Assembly (NCBI GenBank): GCA_949128115.1
Contig: OX421966.1
Location: 1,488,001 to 1,552,000 of the forward strand
Origin: Anaspis maculata
Taxonomy: Eukaryota; Arthropoda; Insecta; Coleoptera; Scraptiidae
DNA length: 64,000 bases
Direction: 5' to 3'
Part shown: positions 13,131 to 24,724 of the stretch, piece by piece
How the letters are laid out: every line of letters begins with the position of its first letter
Numbering within the stretch: position 1 is the first letter of the stretch
Notes under the pieces: model-generated
The model's input: the letters and a program-made list of their open reading frames with translations, nothing else
What the model was told of the DNA's origin: nothing
The model's database searches: none
Made by a program: the position numbers and the translations under genes

Positions 13131-13530
13131 CCAGTTGAATGTTACGTGAGCTTTAGTCCGACTAGGCCTTTCATATTATCATTATAATATTGAAAATCGA
13201 TATCGAGAAAAATTTCAACCTTGGATGTGTTGAAGATTTGAGCTTCTAACTCTGCAACTTGCAGCTTTTTGCTCACAACGTCAAACTTCCAGTTTTCAAC
13301 TCAACCTTCCAATTTTCCACTTGCAATATTTTCAACTCAAAGCTTGGAGCTGGAGCTTGAAGTTGAAATTCCAAAGTTTAGAGTTGAGTTTTCAAATGAG
13401 ACTTGGATTAGGAATTTTGAGTTTAAAGTCGATTTTCATAATCAAAAGTCCAAAGTTCGCAGCGTGAGGTTCAAAATTCAGATTTTGAACTTATTATCAT
13501 CGGATTCACAGCTCAAAGCTTGTTCGCAGC
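13131..13530. repeat. satellite edge with interspersed unique words
   Basis: Contains a segment around 13131-13240 (GTTACGTGAGCTTTAGTC, then ATTGAAAATCGATATCGAGA) that recurs at about 21335-21420 and, more diverged, at about 45455-45535. After it the TTGAAGT-type satellite resumes. No gene is seen. Confidence 0.6.
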
Positions 13531-13880
13531 AGAATGTTTTTTTCTCCGGTTGTTTGTCTTGAGATTTCAGGAACAAGCTTGGATACCAGCCAAATGAATC
13601 TTTGTGAGAGTATATCAAAAATTTCGGGGATCATTCAACAAGTTTTTGATATTCGGCTCCTTCGCCAATCGAAGAGGTTCCAATTTCACTCTTGCATCAA
13701 AATCTCTGGCTGGTCTGGTTCATTCAAGTCAAGAAAGCTGTGGAAAAGTGCAGATGAGCTGACAACATTCCGACAAGTTTTCGATTCCCAGTTCCTCCGC
13801 CAAATTTGTAGGCCGGTATCTTGTCCTAGCGTCAGAGTCTCCGGCAAAAATTCTCTTTCCGAGTCAAGAAAATACTAAAG
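13531..13880. repeat. two-part ~150-bp unit, copy 1 right
   Basis: Same two-half structure as at 8740-9015, read on the minus strand. The plus strand is open for 114 codons here and for 161 codons in copy 2 (21747-22232). The difference comes from small changes near 13870. Because the plus-strand ORF length differs between near-identical copies and no domain is recognisable, I do not call a gene. Confidence 0.6.
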
Positions 13881-14079
13881 AGGGTAAAACCCTTGGAAGT
13901 AATTCAGCAACGTATACCAAAACCCAATTTCAAGGACTCAAAAACGTACGAAAATTCAAAAAGTATAGAAATGTAGCTCAGCTAAGGACACAAAAAGCAA
14001 GAAAACTCAATTTTTGGATTTTTGCACGTGAATCTGGTTTGGAAGTGAAAAAAAATCATCCAAGATAACGCAGCACAAA

Positions 14080-14680
14080 AACGCAATCACGAGAAAGAAG
14101 AAATAACCGATAGAGGCGATCTACCAGGGAAAGTTTGTTTCAAAGACTTGAAATTGTGCAAATACTCGAAAAAAAAAAAAAACAGAAATATGGCTTGAAT
14201 GAGTCCTAAAAAGGAACTTGAATTTGGCAAAAATCTTTGTCGGAATGAGCTCGACAAAATGTTCAATTTCCAATCAAGTAAAATGAACTTGATATAAGAG
14301 TCGAAAAAGATCAAAAAGGCGATTCAGCACAGGAACACACTTACGTGAACGTAGAAACAACCGACGAAGGCAATTTATTGATTAAACCTTGTTCAAAAGA
14401 CTCAACATGTACAAATACATGTAGAACAGGGAAATATTGGAGATATTTGGAAAAAAATAAGCGACAGAACCGTTCCACTTGAAAAACTTTGTTAGACAAG
14501 ATCAAAAACGTACCACAACTTGAAGAATACAGAAATATATAAACCCATTTATTTGGCAGCAGAAACAATAATTGGCGAAGCCGATTCACTTGAAAAACTT
14601 TTTCAAAAGGCTTGAGAACTTGAAAAAATTTGGAAACCAGTGCAAATTGGAGCATGACAATTCAAAAAAAGAAAAAATGA
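14080..14680. repeat. ~110-bp repeat units, copy 1
   Basis: About five units of the family at 575-2340, marked by GAAGAAATAACCGATAGAGG and GGAAAGTTTGTTTCAAAGAC-like segments. The copy-2 counterpart (22270-22740) is shortened: about 110-130 bp present here near 14285-14400 are missing there. Confidence 0.75.
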
Positions 14681-14689
14681 CGGAAACAA

Positions 14690-15442
14690 CAACAAATAAT
14701 GCGGATCAGTGATGTGGAACAAATTCCAACCTTGAATTTTACCTTAAACTATTTGCACTTCAATCTCCCAGTTTCCAACTAAATTCTTGGAATTCTTGAG
14801 TAATTCTTCAAATTCCAGAGTTATGAGTAAGCAATTTGAAGTTTGAAGCTTAGAACTCAAGGTTGATCATTGAGAGTTTGAGGTCTGGGATTTCAAATTG
14901 GAAATTCGAAGTTCAATATTTGAAGTTTGGTGTTGAAAGTTGCAGCATTGCAACTCAAAGAAATATTTCCAAGGTTATGTGGATATAGACTCCAAAGTTT
15001 AATATGATTTGGAGGTGAAAGTTTGAAGGTTGAAGTCGAAAGCGGGATGTTATAAACTAAAAGCTGAGTGCTAGGAGGTGGAAGACTGGAGTTTGATAAA
15101 TTGAAATTGAGAGAATAAGTTGAGAAACGATCCTAAAGTTAAAGAGTGGAGTTTTTGTAGGTTATTATTTGGAATACAAACTCTCAAATTAGTTGAATCA
15201 GGAATCCAAAGTTGGAAGTTTGAGATTCAGAATTGAGATTTGGGAGTTCATGTCACCGAGTTTACAGCTCAAGTTTGGAACTTTAAATTCGCATTTTGAG
15301 GTGGAGATTTCGAAGGTTACAAGTTCATGGTTTGAGATCAAAAGTTTGATAAATAAAATCTTATATTGCAATTTGAAAAGTTTGTATTTTGAGTTCAAAT
15401 TTCAAAATTTGCGTTCTTCTTCTTCTTCTTCTTCTTCTTCTT

Positions 15443-15473
<31 letters not shown>

Positions 15474-16440
15474 TTCCAATTTCTCACTTTCAATGTTCTT
15501 AGCTTGAAATCGGTAGTTTGAAGCTTAGAGTTTGAAGCTGGAATTTCATAATTCACAGTTGAGAATTCAAAATAATTGAGGGCTTGAATTCAAAAGTCTG
15601 AGCTGAAATTTGGATGTTTGAAATTAAAAGTTCAAAGTTTAGAGTTTGAGCTTCAAAATCAAGATTTTTGAGTTCATATTACCAAATTTACAGCCTGAAG
15701 TTCAAAGTCTCGAGCTTTTGCAGTAAGGAGTTTGGGAGTTGGAGCTCAACAATTGAAACTTAAGGTTCGAAATCCATGTCACTATTTCATGAATGCAGGT
15801 TTGAAGTCAGAAATTCTAGTTCAACATTCAAAGATTAGTTTAAAATTGCAAATGTGAAGCTCAAAGTTTCAAGTTTTGAGTTCAGAGTTCCAAATTTCAA
15901 TTACAAAATTGGGAGTTTAGAGCTCATAGCTTCACGTCCGAAGTTTTCCATTCAGAATTTCAATTGTGCAGCTCAAAGTTTGGAGTTAGTAAATGAGAGT
16001 TCAAAATTCGAAGTTAGAAGTTTGAGGTTTGAAATTCAAAGACGAGGGTTTGAAATTTAAAGATTGATATTGAGAGTGGGATGTTTGAAAATTACAGGTT
16101 ATAAATTCAAAATCCCAAGTGAAAATTTGGAGTTTTTACTCTTAAATTGGGAGTTTAAGTTTCCATTTGGGGCTGGAGTTTTGAAGTTTGAAGTTGGAAG
16201 TTGGAAGTTTGAAATTTGGGAGTCAAAGCTCAAACCTGCAAGTTTTGGGTTTTTAAATGAAAGTTTCAAATTTAAAGCTTTGAGTTCAAAGTTTGCAGCT
16301 GAGAGTTTCAAGCCATGAATTTGAAATTTGAACTTCAAAGTCTGAAGTTTGGAATTCCAGACGTGATATTTCAAGCTGGAAGTTCAAATTGAAAATCCAA
16401 GTTTCAGTCCAAAATTTATGATGGAGGGGTGAAAGCTGGG
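14690..16440. repeat. short-period TTGAAGT/TTCAAAG satellite, segment 3
   Basis: Same word composition as segment 1. It contains a pure TTC microsatellite at 15414-15472. The copy-2 counterpart is 22790-24700. The ORFs of about 60-105 codons in this stretch are low-complexity products of the repeat. Confidence 0.85.
15414..15472 (+). repeat. (TTC)n microsatellite
   Basis: About 19 uninterrupted TTC units. At the collinear position in copy 2 (about 23713-23726) only GCGTTCTTTCTTCTCC remains, so the tract expanded or contracted after the duplication. Confidence 0.95.
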
Positions 16441-16479
16441 AGATGGATAATTAATTCATCGAATCCAAAAATGAACGTT

Positions 16480-17786
16480 TTGGAGTGCCTTGGCTGAAAT
16501 TGAGGCTTGATTCACGCGTAACTCGAACGTGAATGGAGCTTATTTTCAACTTGCAAAACCAGATATAGATTCCTTAGAGTGCCTTATCAAAAATAAAGGT
16601 TGATTTTCGCGTGACTCTGTCGATCATGAAATTCGTTCTCAAAATGCAAGTCGAAAAATATGATTCTAGAATTGCCTTAGTGAAAATAAAGCTTGATTTA
16701 CTCGTCAATCACTTTTTGATCGAGCTCCCTTTCAACGTGTAGATCCAGAAATAAATTCCCAGAATGCCTTAGCTAGAATAAGGCTTGATTCACGCGTAAC
16801 TTAGTCGTTATTGAAGCTCCGTGTCAGGATGCAAATTCCAGAATAGATCAACAAAAGTGAATTGGCTAGAGTAAGGCTTGGTTCACGCGGGACCTATTCT
16901 TTGATTGAACTCGTTCTCACCGTGCACATCCAAGAATAGATCACTGAATATGCCTTGTCAAGAATAAGGCTCAGTTCACGCTTGACCCTGTCGTTATTGA
17001 AGTTCATTTTAATTGTGAAAATCCGGAAACATGACTCTGAACAAGCCTCTGCAAGGATGAGGCTTGGTTCACGTCTGACCCGGCCGTCAATGGAGCTCAT
17101 ATTCAACGTGTGAACCATGAATAGATTTCTGAAAGTGTATTGGCAAGAATAACGCTTGATTCACGCGTGATCCAGTCGTTAAGGGAGCTCGTTTTCTACG
17201 TGTGAATTCAGAAAGAGATTTTTAAAAACGCCCTAGCCAAAATAAGGCTTGGTTCACGCGTGACCCAGTCGTTGGTGGAGCTCATTCTCAACGTTCCAAA
17301 ATTGGAGTTCCGAAAGTATCTGAACAAGAATGAAGCTCAGTTCACGCATGATCCAGTCGATCATGGAACTCGTTGTTAAGGTACAAATCCATAATTGGAA
17401 TTCTAAAAATGTCTTGGCAAGAATAAGGCTTGACTCACGTGACCCAGTCGTTAATGAAGCTGATCCAGTCGTACAAAGCTTGCTTCCAACGTTCAAATCC
17501 TGGAATGAACTTCTAAAAGTGCTTTGGCTTGTAAATAAGGCTTGTTTCACGCCTAACCCAAACAGCCATGAAGCACATTTTCACCGTGCAAATTGAGAAA
17601 TAAATTTTTGAGAATGCCTCAGCAAGAATAAGGCTCCGTTAACGCATGACTCAGTTGTTAGTAAAGGTCTTTCTCAACGTGCAAATACAACGACGTATTT
17701 CTTAGAGTGCCTTAACAAAAACTAAAGCTTGATTCACGCGTAACCCAATCCTTGATAAAGCTGGTTTTCAACGTGCGAAACCAGAC
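16480..17786 (-). repeat. inverted ~91-bp TCACGCGTGA satellite, copy 1
   Basis: About 14 units of the family at 2455-5150, in the opposite orientation (AATAAGGCTTGATTCACGCG order). An intact palindrome TCACGCGTGA is at 17256-17265. The array ends abruptly at 17786, where copy 2 of the segmental duplication begins. At the homologous place in copy 2 the array runs on past 26036. Confidence 0.9.
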
Positions 17787-17914
17787 AACCAGGAAAACCA
17801 GAAATCTACTCTTGATTCTTTCTTGAACTCTTGGATATAGGTAAAGGTGAGCATCTCATTATACCCGTTTTTTTTTCAATTCTGGTTAATTCAGTACTTC
17901 AAGCACCGAACAGC

Positions 17915-18235
17915 AATGAGGACAATCGTCGTGATTTGCAAAATTTTCTTGGATATGGAACAGGACTGTGCTGTAGGAGAGTCTGGGTTCATTAAAAAAA
18001 AAACAGGCTAGTTCCGGGAATAAAAAGGGAAATGAAATCAAGTCGGACTGGCGACAACAATAGCGTGCTACTTCCGAGCTGGAGAAGAGGTAAACAGGCT
18101 GCGAGAATAAAATATGCGATTATTTCCGGTGAAATCAGGTGGGACTCAGAAAAAATCAGGTCAAAGCCAGAGTTCTTGGAAGGAAAAGAGAACTGTAACT
18201 TACTTCAGCTCATGAAATTATTCAACATTCTCTGA
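17915..18235 (+). other. ORF-like block, copy 2 (no known domain)
   Basis: Second copy of the block described at 7930-8252. The SRTGDNNSV and LPSWRRGKQAA segments are preserved, but the upstream frame differs because of the poly-A run near 17995-18004. No ATG-led ORF spans the block. Confidence 0.3.
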
Positions 18236-18639
18236 GCTAGAAAAGAATGCAGACAATTATCCAACGTGCATGATCTGTTCTTAGTATTTTAATCAAACTT
18301 TTATTGTACCGAGAAGTTTGAGCAAAAACTTCAAATTCACCCGAGAATTCGCCAAACTTTGTTTTTTTTTCCAAACTGGTTAACGACAAAAGAATCGATG
18401 TTGAATAGGTGGAAACGTTTTGCGTTAGAACAAGCTCAATTCACTTGCAAAATATCTTGAAATTGAAGCAAGAATTAAAGAGAACATTGCCTCTAGCATG
18501 CTGTGCAAGGATGTATTGAAGTATGTGAACAATTCAGTGGAAGACAAGGGCAATTAGGTGACAGAAAGCAAACTTGAGTCGTACAAAATGCTTGCATTGG
18601 GAAAAAAAAATCGGGTTGCTTGTCTGGAGACTCCAGAAA

Positions 18640-19080
18640 CAAGTTCAGAGATTTCACTACAGCTTTTTGGATGACATCAAATTATAACTTGAATTAAGCA
18701 CGAATACCAGCGGAGTGAATCTCTGGGAGAGTATATTGAAAATTTCAGGGATCATTCGACAAGTTTCCGATTTTAAGCTCGTCCGCTAATCGAAGAGGCT
18801 CCAATTTTACTCATGCATCGAAGTCTCCGGCTGATCTGGTGCATCCGAACCGAGAAAGCTATGAAAAAGTGCAGAATATGCGCTGACAATATTCTGACAA
18901 GTTTTTCATTTTCAGCTCCTCCGCCAAATTTGCAGGCCGGCATCTTATTCCAGCGTTAAAGTCTCTGGCGAGAGTTGTCTTTTCGGATAGGGAAGTACTT
19001 GGAAAAGTATAGTCCTTGGAAGTAATCCAGCAACGTGTACCGAAACCCAATTTCAAGGACTCAACAACGTACAAAGACTC
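18640..19080 (-). repeat. two-part ~150-bp unit, copy 2 left
   Basis: Near-identical to 8660-9100. The 71-codon minus-strand reading (18859-19074) that includes ARDFNAGIRCRPANLAEEL is unchanged between the copies. Confidence 0.65.
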
Positions 19081-19394
19081 AGAAAGTACAGAAATCTAGC
19101 TCAGTTGAGCACACAAGAAGCGGAAAAACTCAATTTTGAGATCTTTGCACGTGAATTCGGTTCGGAAGTTGAAAAAATAATCGAAGAAAATTCAGGATAA
19201 GAACGCAATCACAAGAAAAAACAAACAACGGATGCAGGCCATTTACTGTAGAAAATGTTTTTTTCAAAGACTCAAAATTGTGGAGAAGCTCGAAAAGTAC
19301 CAAAACGTGACTCAAATAAGAACTGAAGAGATATAATTCAAATATTTCAAAATCTTTGTTGAAATGGGCTCCGCAAAAATAATCGAACTTTGAG

Positions 19395-21310
19395 TTGGGG
19401 GTTGAAAGTTGGGGGTTCAAAACCGAGCACTTGAAGTTGGATGTTAGAGGTTGGATGTGCTGAGTTCAAGTTTCAAAGTTTGAAGTTCCAAGTTCAGAGC
19501 TGTGAACTTTCAGTTCGGTATTCGCAGTTTGAATAACTATGTTCTGAGCTCAAACTTCAGAGCTGAGTTAACAGTTGGAAGTTTGAAGTTTTAAGCTCAA
19601 AATTTGGATTTGGAGAGTGGAAAGCTTCCCAACTTGAAGTAATAGTTTCAAAATTCCATGTTGGAAGTTCCAACTTCAAAGTTTCAAGTTGGAAGATGGA
19701 GTACAAAATTGGAAATTTCAACTTTGGAGTTAGATGTTTCACATTTGAATAGCTAAGTTTTGAATGCCAAGTTTGGAGCTCAAATTTCATGATAATATGA
19801 GGTGCAAATTGAAAGACGAAAGTTGGTAGTTGGGAGTTATGTACTGACACTTGAGTACTGGGAGGTGTGAGATTGAAATTAAGAAAAATTGAAGTTGAAA
19901 GTTGGAGACTCAAGTCGGAGATTCTTGAACCAATCGAAGACTTGAGCTTTCAACCCAGCAATTTTCAGCTTATAGCTTACAAGTTCAAACTTCCAGTTTT
20001 CAAATTTACCTCCCAATTTCTCACTTTGATGTCTTGAGCTGGAAATCTGTGGTTTGAAGCTGGAAATTTGAAGTTGCAGAACTTGAAGTTTAGAGTTCAA
20101 ATTGGAAGTTTGGCTTGAAAGTTGATTGTTTGAAATCAAAAGTCCTGAGTCCTTTCGAAGCTCATTTCACCAAATTTACAGTTCAAAGTTCAGAGTTTCA
20201 AGTTTCGCAGGTTGATGTGTGAATTTCAAAAAATTGAAATTCAAGGCTTCAAGTACAAATTTCAAGACTTAAATTTGATACTGAAAATTGAAAAGTTTGT
20301 TGAGCACTCTCAAACTTCCAAATCGTCTTTCAGAGTTCAATAATGAAAATTGAAAGTTTTCAGATTCGAGTTTGTAGCTTGAGGTTTGGAGCTCAATGAT
20401 TCAAATTCAAAGTTCAAAATTTAGGTATAAAGCCCAAAAATGGAGGGTTTGAAGTCGAAATTTTGAGCTTGAGATTCAAAGATTGGAGTTTGAAATTGCA
20501 AATTTGAAGATTGATGGTTCGAGTTTTTAGTCCAAAGTTCCAAGTTTCTATTTGAAAGTCGGAGCTTCAGAGCTCAAGACTTCACATTTTCAATAAAAAC
20601 TCAAATGAAAGTCTGAAGTTAGAAGTTCAAAGTTAAGAAATTTGAAGCTTGAAAATCAAAGATAGGAGTCCAAAATACAAAGATTGATATTGAAAGTGAG
20701 ATGTTTGAGATTTTCAGGTTGAAACTTCGAATATCCAAGTGGGAAAGTTGGAATTTTCCTTCCTCGATTGGGAGTTTGAAGTTTTCATTCGGGGCTGAAG
20801 GTTGAGGTTTGATGTTAGAAGTTAGAAGTTTGGCCGTCAAAGTTCAAAGCTTCAAGTTCTGAGTTTTGAAATTGAAGTTTCAAGTTGGAACCTTCGGATT
20901 CAAAGTTTTCAGCTAAGAGTTTTGAGTCACGAGATCGAAATTTGAAGTTTGAAGTCTGATGTTTGAAACTCAAGGCGTGGTATTTGGAGTTTGTGACTTG
21001 AAAAATTACAAATTCCAGTACCAAACTCACAAGTTCAGATTTCAAAATTCCAAGCTCAATAATGAAAGTTCGAATTCAAAACTCTCAATTTGGTAACTCC
21101 AAGTTCAAAGTTGGAGCTTCAATTTGAAAATTCAAGTTCCAGTTTACAATTCATAACAAAGAGTTGAAAGTTGGCGGATAAATTTAAGAGGTGGAGCTAT
21201 GGAGTGAAGGTTGAGTGCTGAATGTTCAAAGATCGAAGTTCAAAAAATTGAATTTGGAAATTGAGTTCAATTTCAAGAACTGAGCTTGAAGATTTAGATT
21301 TGAGCAGTTG
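19395..21310. repeat. short-period satellite, copy 2, with empty insertion site
   Basis: Counterpart of 9405-13130. At 20004/20005 it holds the uninterrupted sequence TTTTCAAATTTACC, which corresponds to the flanks of the copy-1 foldback. Confidence 0.85.
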
Positions 21311-21729
21311 ATTTCTGTGAAGGCGCTAGCCAGTTAAATGTTACGTGAGCTTTAGTCTGACTAGGCCTTTCATATTATCATTATAAAATTGAAAATCGAT
21401 ATCGAGAAAAATTTCAACCTTGGATGTGTTGAAGATTTGAGCTTCTAACTCTGCAACTTGCAGCTTTTTGCTAACAACGTCAAACTTCCAGTTATCAACT
21501 CAACCTTCCAATTTTCCACTTGCAATATTTTCAACTCAAAATTTGTAGTTGGAGCTTAGAGCCTGGAGCTTGAAGTTGAAATTCCAAAGTTTAGAGTTGA
21601 GTTTTCAAATGAGACTTGGATTTGGAATTTTGAGTTGAAAGTCGATTTTCATGATCAAAAGTCCAAAGTTCGCAGCGTGAGGTTCAAAATTCAGATTTTG
21701 AACTTATTATCATCGGATTCACAGCTCAA

Positions 21730-22232
21730 AGCTTGTTCGCAGCAGAATGTTTTTTTCTCCGGTTGTTTGTCTTGAGATTTCAGGAACAAGCTTGGATACC
21801 AGCCAAATGAATCTTTGTGAGAGTATATCAAAAATTTCGGGGATCATTCAACAAGTTTTTGATATTCGGCTCCTTCGCCAATCGAAGAGGTTCCAATTTC
21901 ACTCTTGCATCAAAATCTCTGGCTGGTCTGGTTCATTCAAGTCAAGAAAGCTGTGGAAAAGTGCAGATGAGCTGACAACATTCCGACAAGTTTTTGATTC
22001 CCAGTTCCTCCGCCAAATTTGTAGGCTGGTATCTCGTCCTAGCGTCAAAGTCTCCAGCAAAAATCGTCTTCTCGAGTCAAGAAAATACTTAAAAAGGGTT
22101 ATAACCTTTGGAAGTAATTCAGCATCGTATACCGAAACCCAATTTCAAAGACTCAAAAACGTACGAAAACTCAAAAAGTATAGGAATGTAGCTCAGCTAA
22201 GGACACAAAAATCGAAAAAACTCAATTTTTAG
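21730..22232. repeat. two-part ~150-bp unit, copy 2 right
   Basis: The minus strand contains AGDFDARTRYQPTNLAEEL and, in the other half, ARDFDARVKLEPLRLAKEP, in the shared pattern. On the plus strand an ATG at 21747 opens 161 codons ending at 22232, without a recognisable domain. The plus-strand ORF runs past the unit into ~110-bp-type repeat, which argues against a real protein. Confidence 0.6.
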
Positions 22233-22269
22233 ATTTTTGCACGTGAATCTGGTTCAGAAGTCAAAAAAA

Positions 22270-22745
22270 AATCATTGAAGATAACGCAGCGCAAGAACGC
22301 AATCACGAGAAAGAAGAATAACCGATGGAGGCGACCTACCAGGGAAAGTTTGTTTAAAAGACTCAAAATTGTGCAAAAACTCGAAAAAAAAAACTGAAAT
22401 ATGGCTTGAATGAGTCCTGAAAAAAAAAATGAATTTGGAAAAAATCTTTGTCGGAATGAGCTCGGCAAAATGTTCAATTTTCAATCAAGTACAATGTACA
22501 AATACATGTAGAACAGAGAAATATTGGAGATAATTGGGAATAAGAAGCGACAGAACCGTTCCACTTGAAAAACTTTGTTACAAGCTCAAAAACGTACCAC
22601 AACTTGGAGAATACAAAAATATTTGAACTCAATTATTTGGCAGAAGAAACAATGATTGACGAAGCCGATTCACCTGAAAAACTTTTTCAAAAGGCTTAAA
22701 AACATGAAAAAATTTGAAAACCAGTAAAAATGGGAACATGACAAT
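22270..22745. repeat. ~110-bp repeat units, copy 2
   Basis: Counterpart of 14080-14680, with an internal deletion relative to it around 22490. Confidence 0.75.
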
Positions 22746-22789
22746 TCAAAAAAAAAAAATTACGGAGACAACAACAAATAATGCGGATC

Positions 22790-24700
22790 AGTGATGTGGA
22801 ACCAATCCCAACCTTGAATTTCACTTTGAACTATTTGCATTCCAATCTCTCAGTTTCCAACCAAATATATAAACTTGCATTGTTTCAATTTCACCTGCCA
22901 GTTTTCCAACTTGGAATTCTTGAGTACAATACAAAGGCTGGGTCTGAATGTAGAGTTGAGAGTTGTTGAAAGTTTGAGGTACATAGCTGAGCGCTTGAAG
23001 TTGGAAGTTACGGATTGAAAGTTGATTGAGCCAGGTTGAAAGTTTGAGTTGTGGATCTGAAGTTCAGAATTCGAAGTTTGAATCACAAAGTTTCAAGTTC
23101 AAATTCCAGAGTTATGAGTTGGCAGTTTGCAGTTTGGAGTTTAAAGCTTAAAACTCGAGGTTGATCATTGGGAGTTCGAAGTTTGAGGTTTCAAATTGGA
23201 AATTTGAAGTTCAATATTTGAAGTTTGAAGTCGAAAGTTGCAGCTTTGCAAATCAATGAAATCATTCCAAAGTTGAATGAATATAGAGTCCAAAGTTCAT
23301 TATGATTTGGAGGTGAAAGTTTGAAGGTTAAAGTCAAGAGCAGGATGTTATAGATTGAAAGCTGAGTACTAGAAGGTGAAAGACTGGAGTTCGAGAAATT
23401 GAAATTGAGGAAATAAGTTGAGAAATTGGGACTGAAGTTGAAGAGCGAAGTTTTTGTAAGTTATTATTTGGAATTAAAACTCTAAAATAAGTTGAATCAG
23501 GAATCCAAAGTTCAAAGTTTGAGGTTCAGAATTGAGATTTTGGAGTTCATGTCACCGAGTTTTCAGCTTAAAGTTTGGAATTTTGAATTTGCATTTTGAG
23601 GTGAAGATTTTGAAGGTTACAAGCTCATGGTTTGAGATCGAAAGTTTGATGAATAAAATCTGATATTGAAATTTGAAAAATTTGTATTCCGAGTTTGAAT
23701 TCCACAATTTGCGTTCTTTCTTCTCCAATTTCTCACTTTCAATGTTCTTAGCTCAAAATCTGTGGTTTGAAGCTTGGAGTTTGAAGTTGGAATTTCATAA
23801 TTCACAGCTGGAGATTCAAAATAATTGAGGGCTTGAATTCAAAAGTCTGAGCCGAAATTTGGATGTTTGAAATTAAAAGTTCAATGTTCAGAGTTTGAGC
23901 TTCAAAATCAAGATTTTTGAGTTCATATTACCAAATTTACAGCCTGAAGTTCAAAGTCTCGAGCTTTTGCAGTGAGGAGTTTGGGAGTTGGAGCTCAACA
24001 ATTGAAACTTAAGGTTCGAAATCCATGTCACTATTTCATGAATGCAGGTTTGAAGTCAGAAATTCTAGTTCAACATTCAAAGATTAGTTTAAAATTGCAA
24101 ATGTGAAGCTCAAAGTTTCAAGTTTTGAGTTCAGAGTTCCAAATTTCAATTACGAAATTGGGAGTTTAGAGCTCATAGCTTCACGTCCGAAGTTTTCCAT
24201 TCAGAATTTCAATTGTGCAGCTCAAAGTTTGGAGTTAGTAAATGAGAGTTCAAAATTCGAAGTTAGAAGTTTGAGGTTTGAAATTCAAAGATGAGGGTTT
24301 GAAATTTAAAGATTGATATTGAGAGTGGGATGTTTGAAAATTACAGGTTATAAATTCAAAATCCCAAGTGAAAATTTGGAATTTTTACTCTTAAATTGGG
24401 AGTTTAAGTTTCCATTTGGGGCTGGAGTTTTGAAGTTTGAAGTTGGAAGTTGGAAGTTTGAAATTTGGAAGTCAAAGCTCAAACCTGCAAGTTTTGGGTT
24501 TTTAAATAAAAGTTTCAAGTTTAAAGCTTTGAGTTCAAAGTTTGCAGCTGAGAGTTTCAAGCCATGAATTTGAAATTTGAACTTCAAAGTCTGAAGTTTG
24601 GAATTCCAGACGTGATATTTCAAGCTGGAAGTTCAAATTGAAAATCCAAGTTTCAGTCCAAAATTTATGATGGAGGGGTGAAAGCTGGGAGATGGATAAT
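22790..24700. repeat. short-period TTGAAGT/TTCAAAG satellite, copy 2
   Basis: Counterpart of 14690-16440. It carries about 160 bp of satellite near 22920-23085 that is absent or reduced in copy 1, and it lacks the TTC expansion. Confidence 0.85.
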
Positions 24701-24724
24701 TAATTCATCGAATCCAAAAATGAA

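Larger units (their letters stand above)
7465..17786 (+). repeat. tandem segmental duplication, copy 1
   Basis: From about 7465 the sequence matches copy 3 (about 26155 onward). From 7815 it also matches copy 2 (17803 onward), and it runs collinear with copy 2 through to 17786. The AATCTACTCTTGATTC landmark is at 7815, 17803 and 26517. The first spacing is 9988 bp, of which 1784 bp is the foldback insertion found only in this copy; the second is 8714 bp. By eye most stretches differ by only a few percent. The modules inside are listed separately. Confidence 0.9.

Noticed and set aside
21747..22232. 161-codon ATG ORF
   Set aside because: It crosses from the two-part unit into unrelated ~110-bp repeat and is shortened to 114 codons in the near-identical copy 1. 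No domain is recognised.
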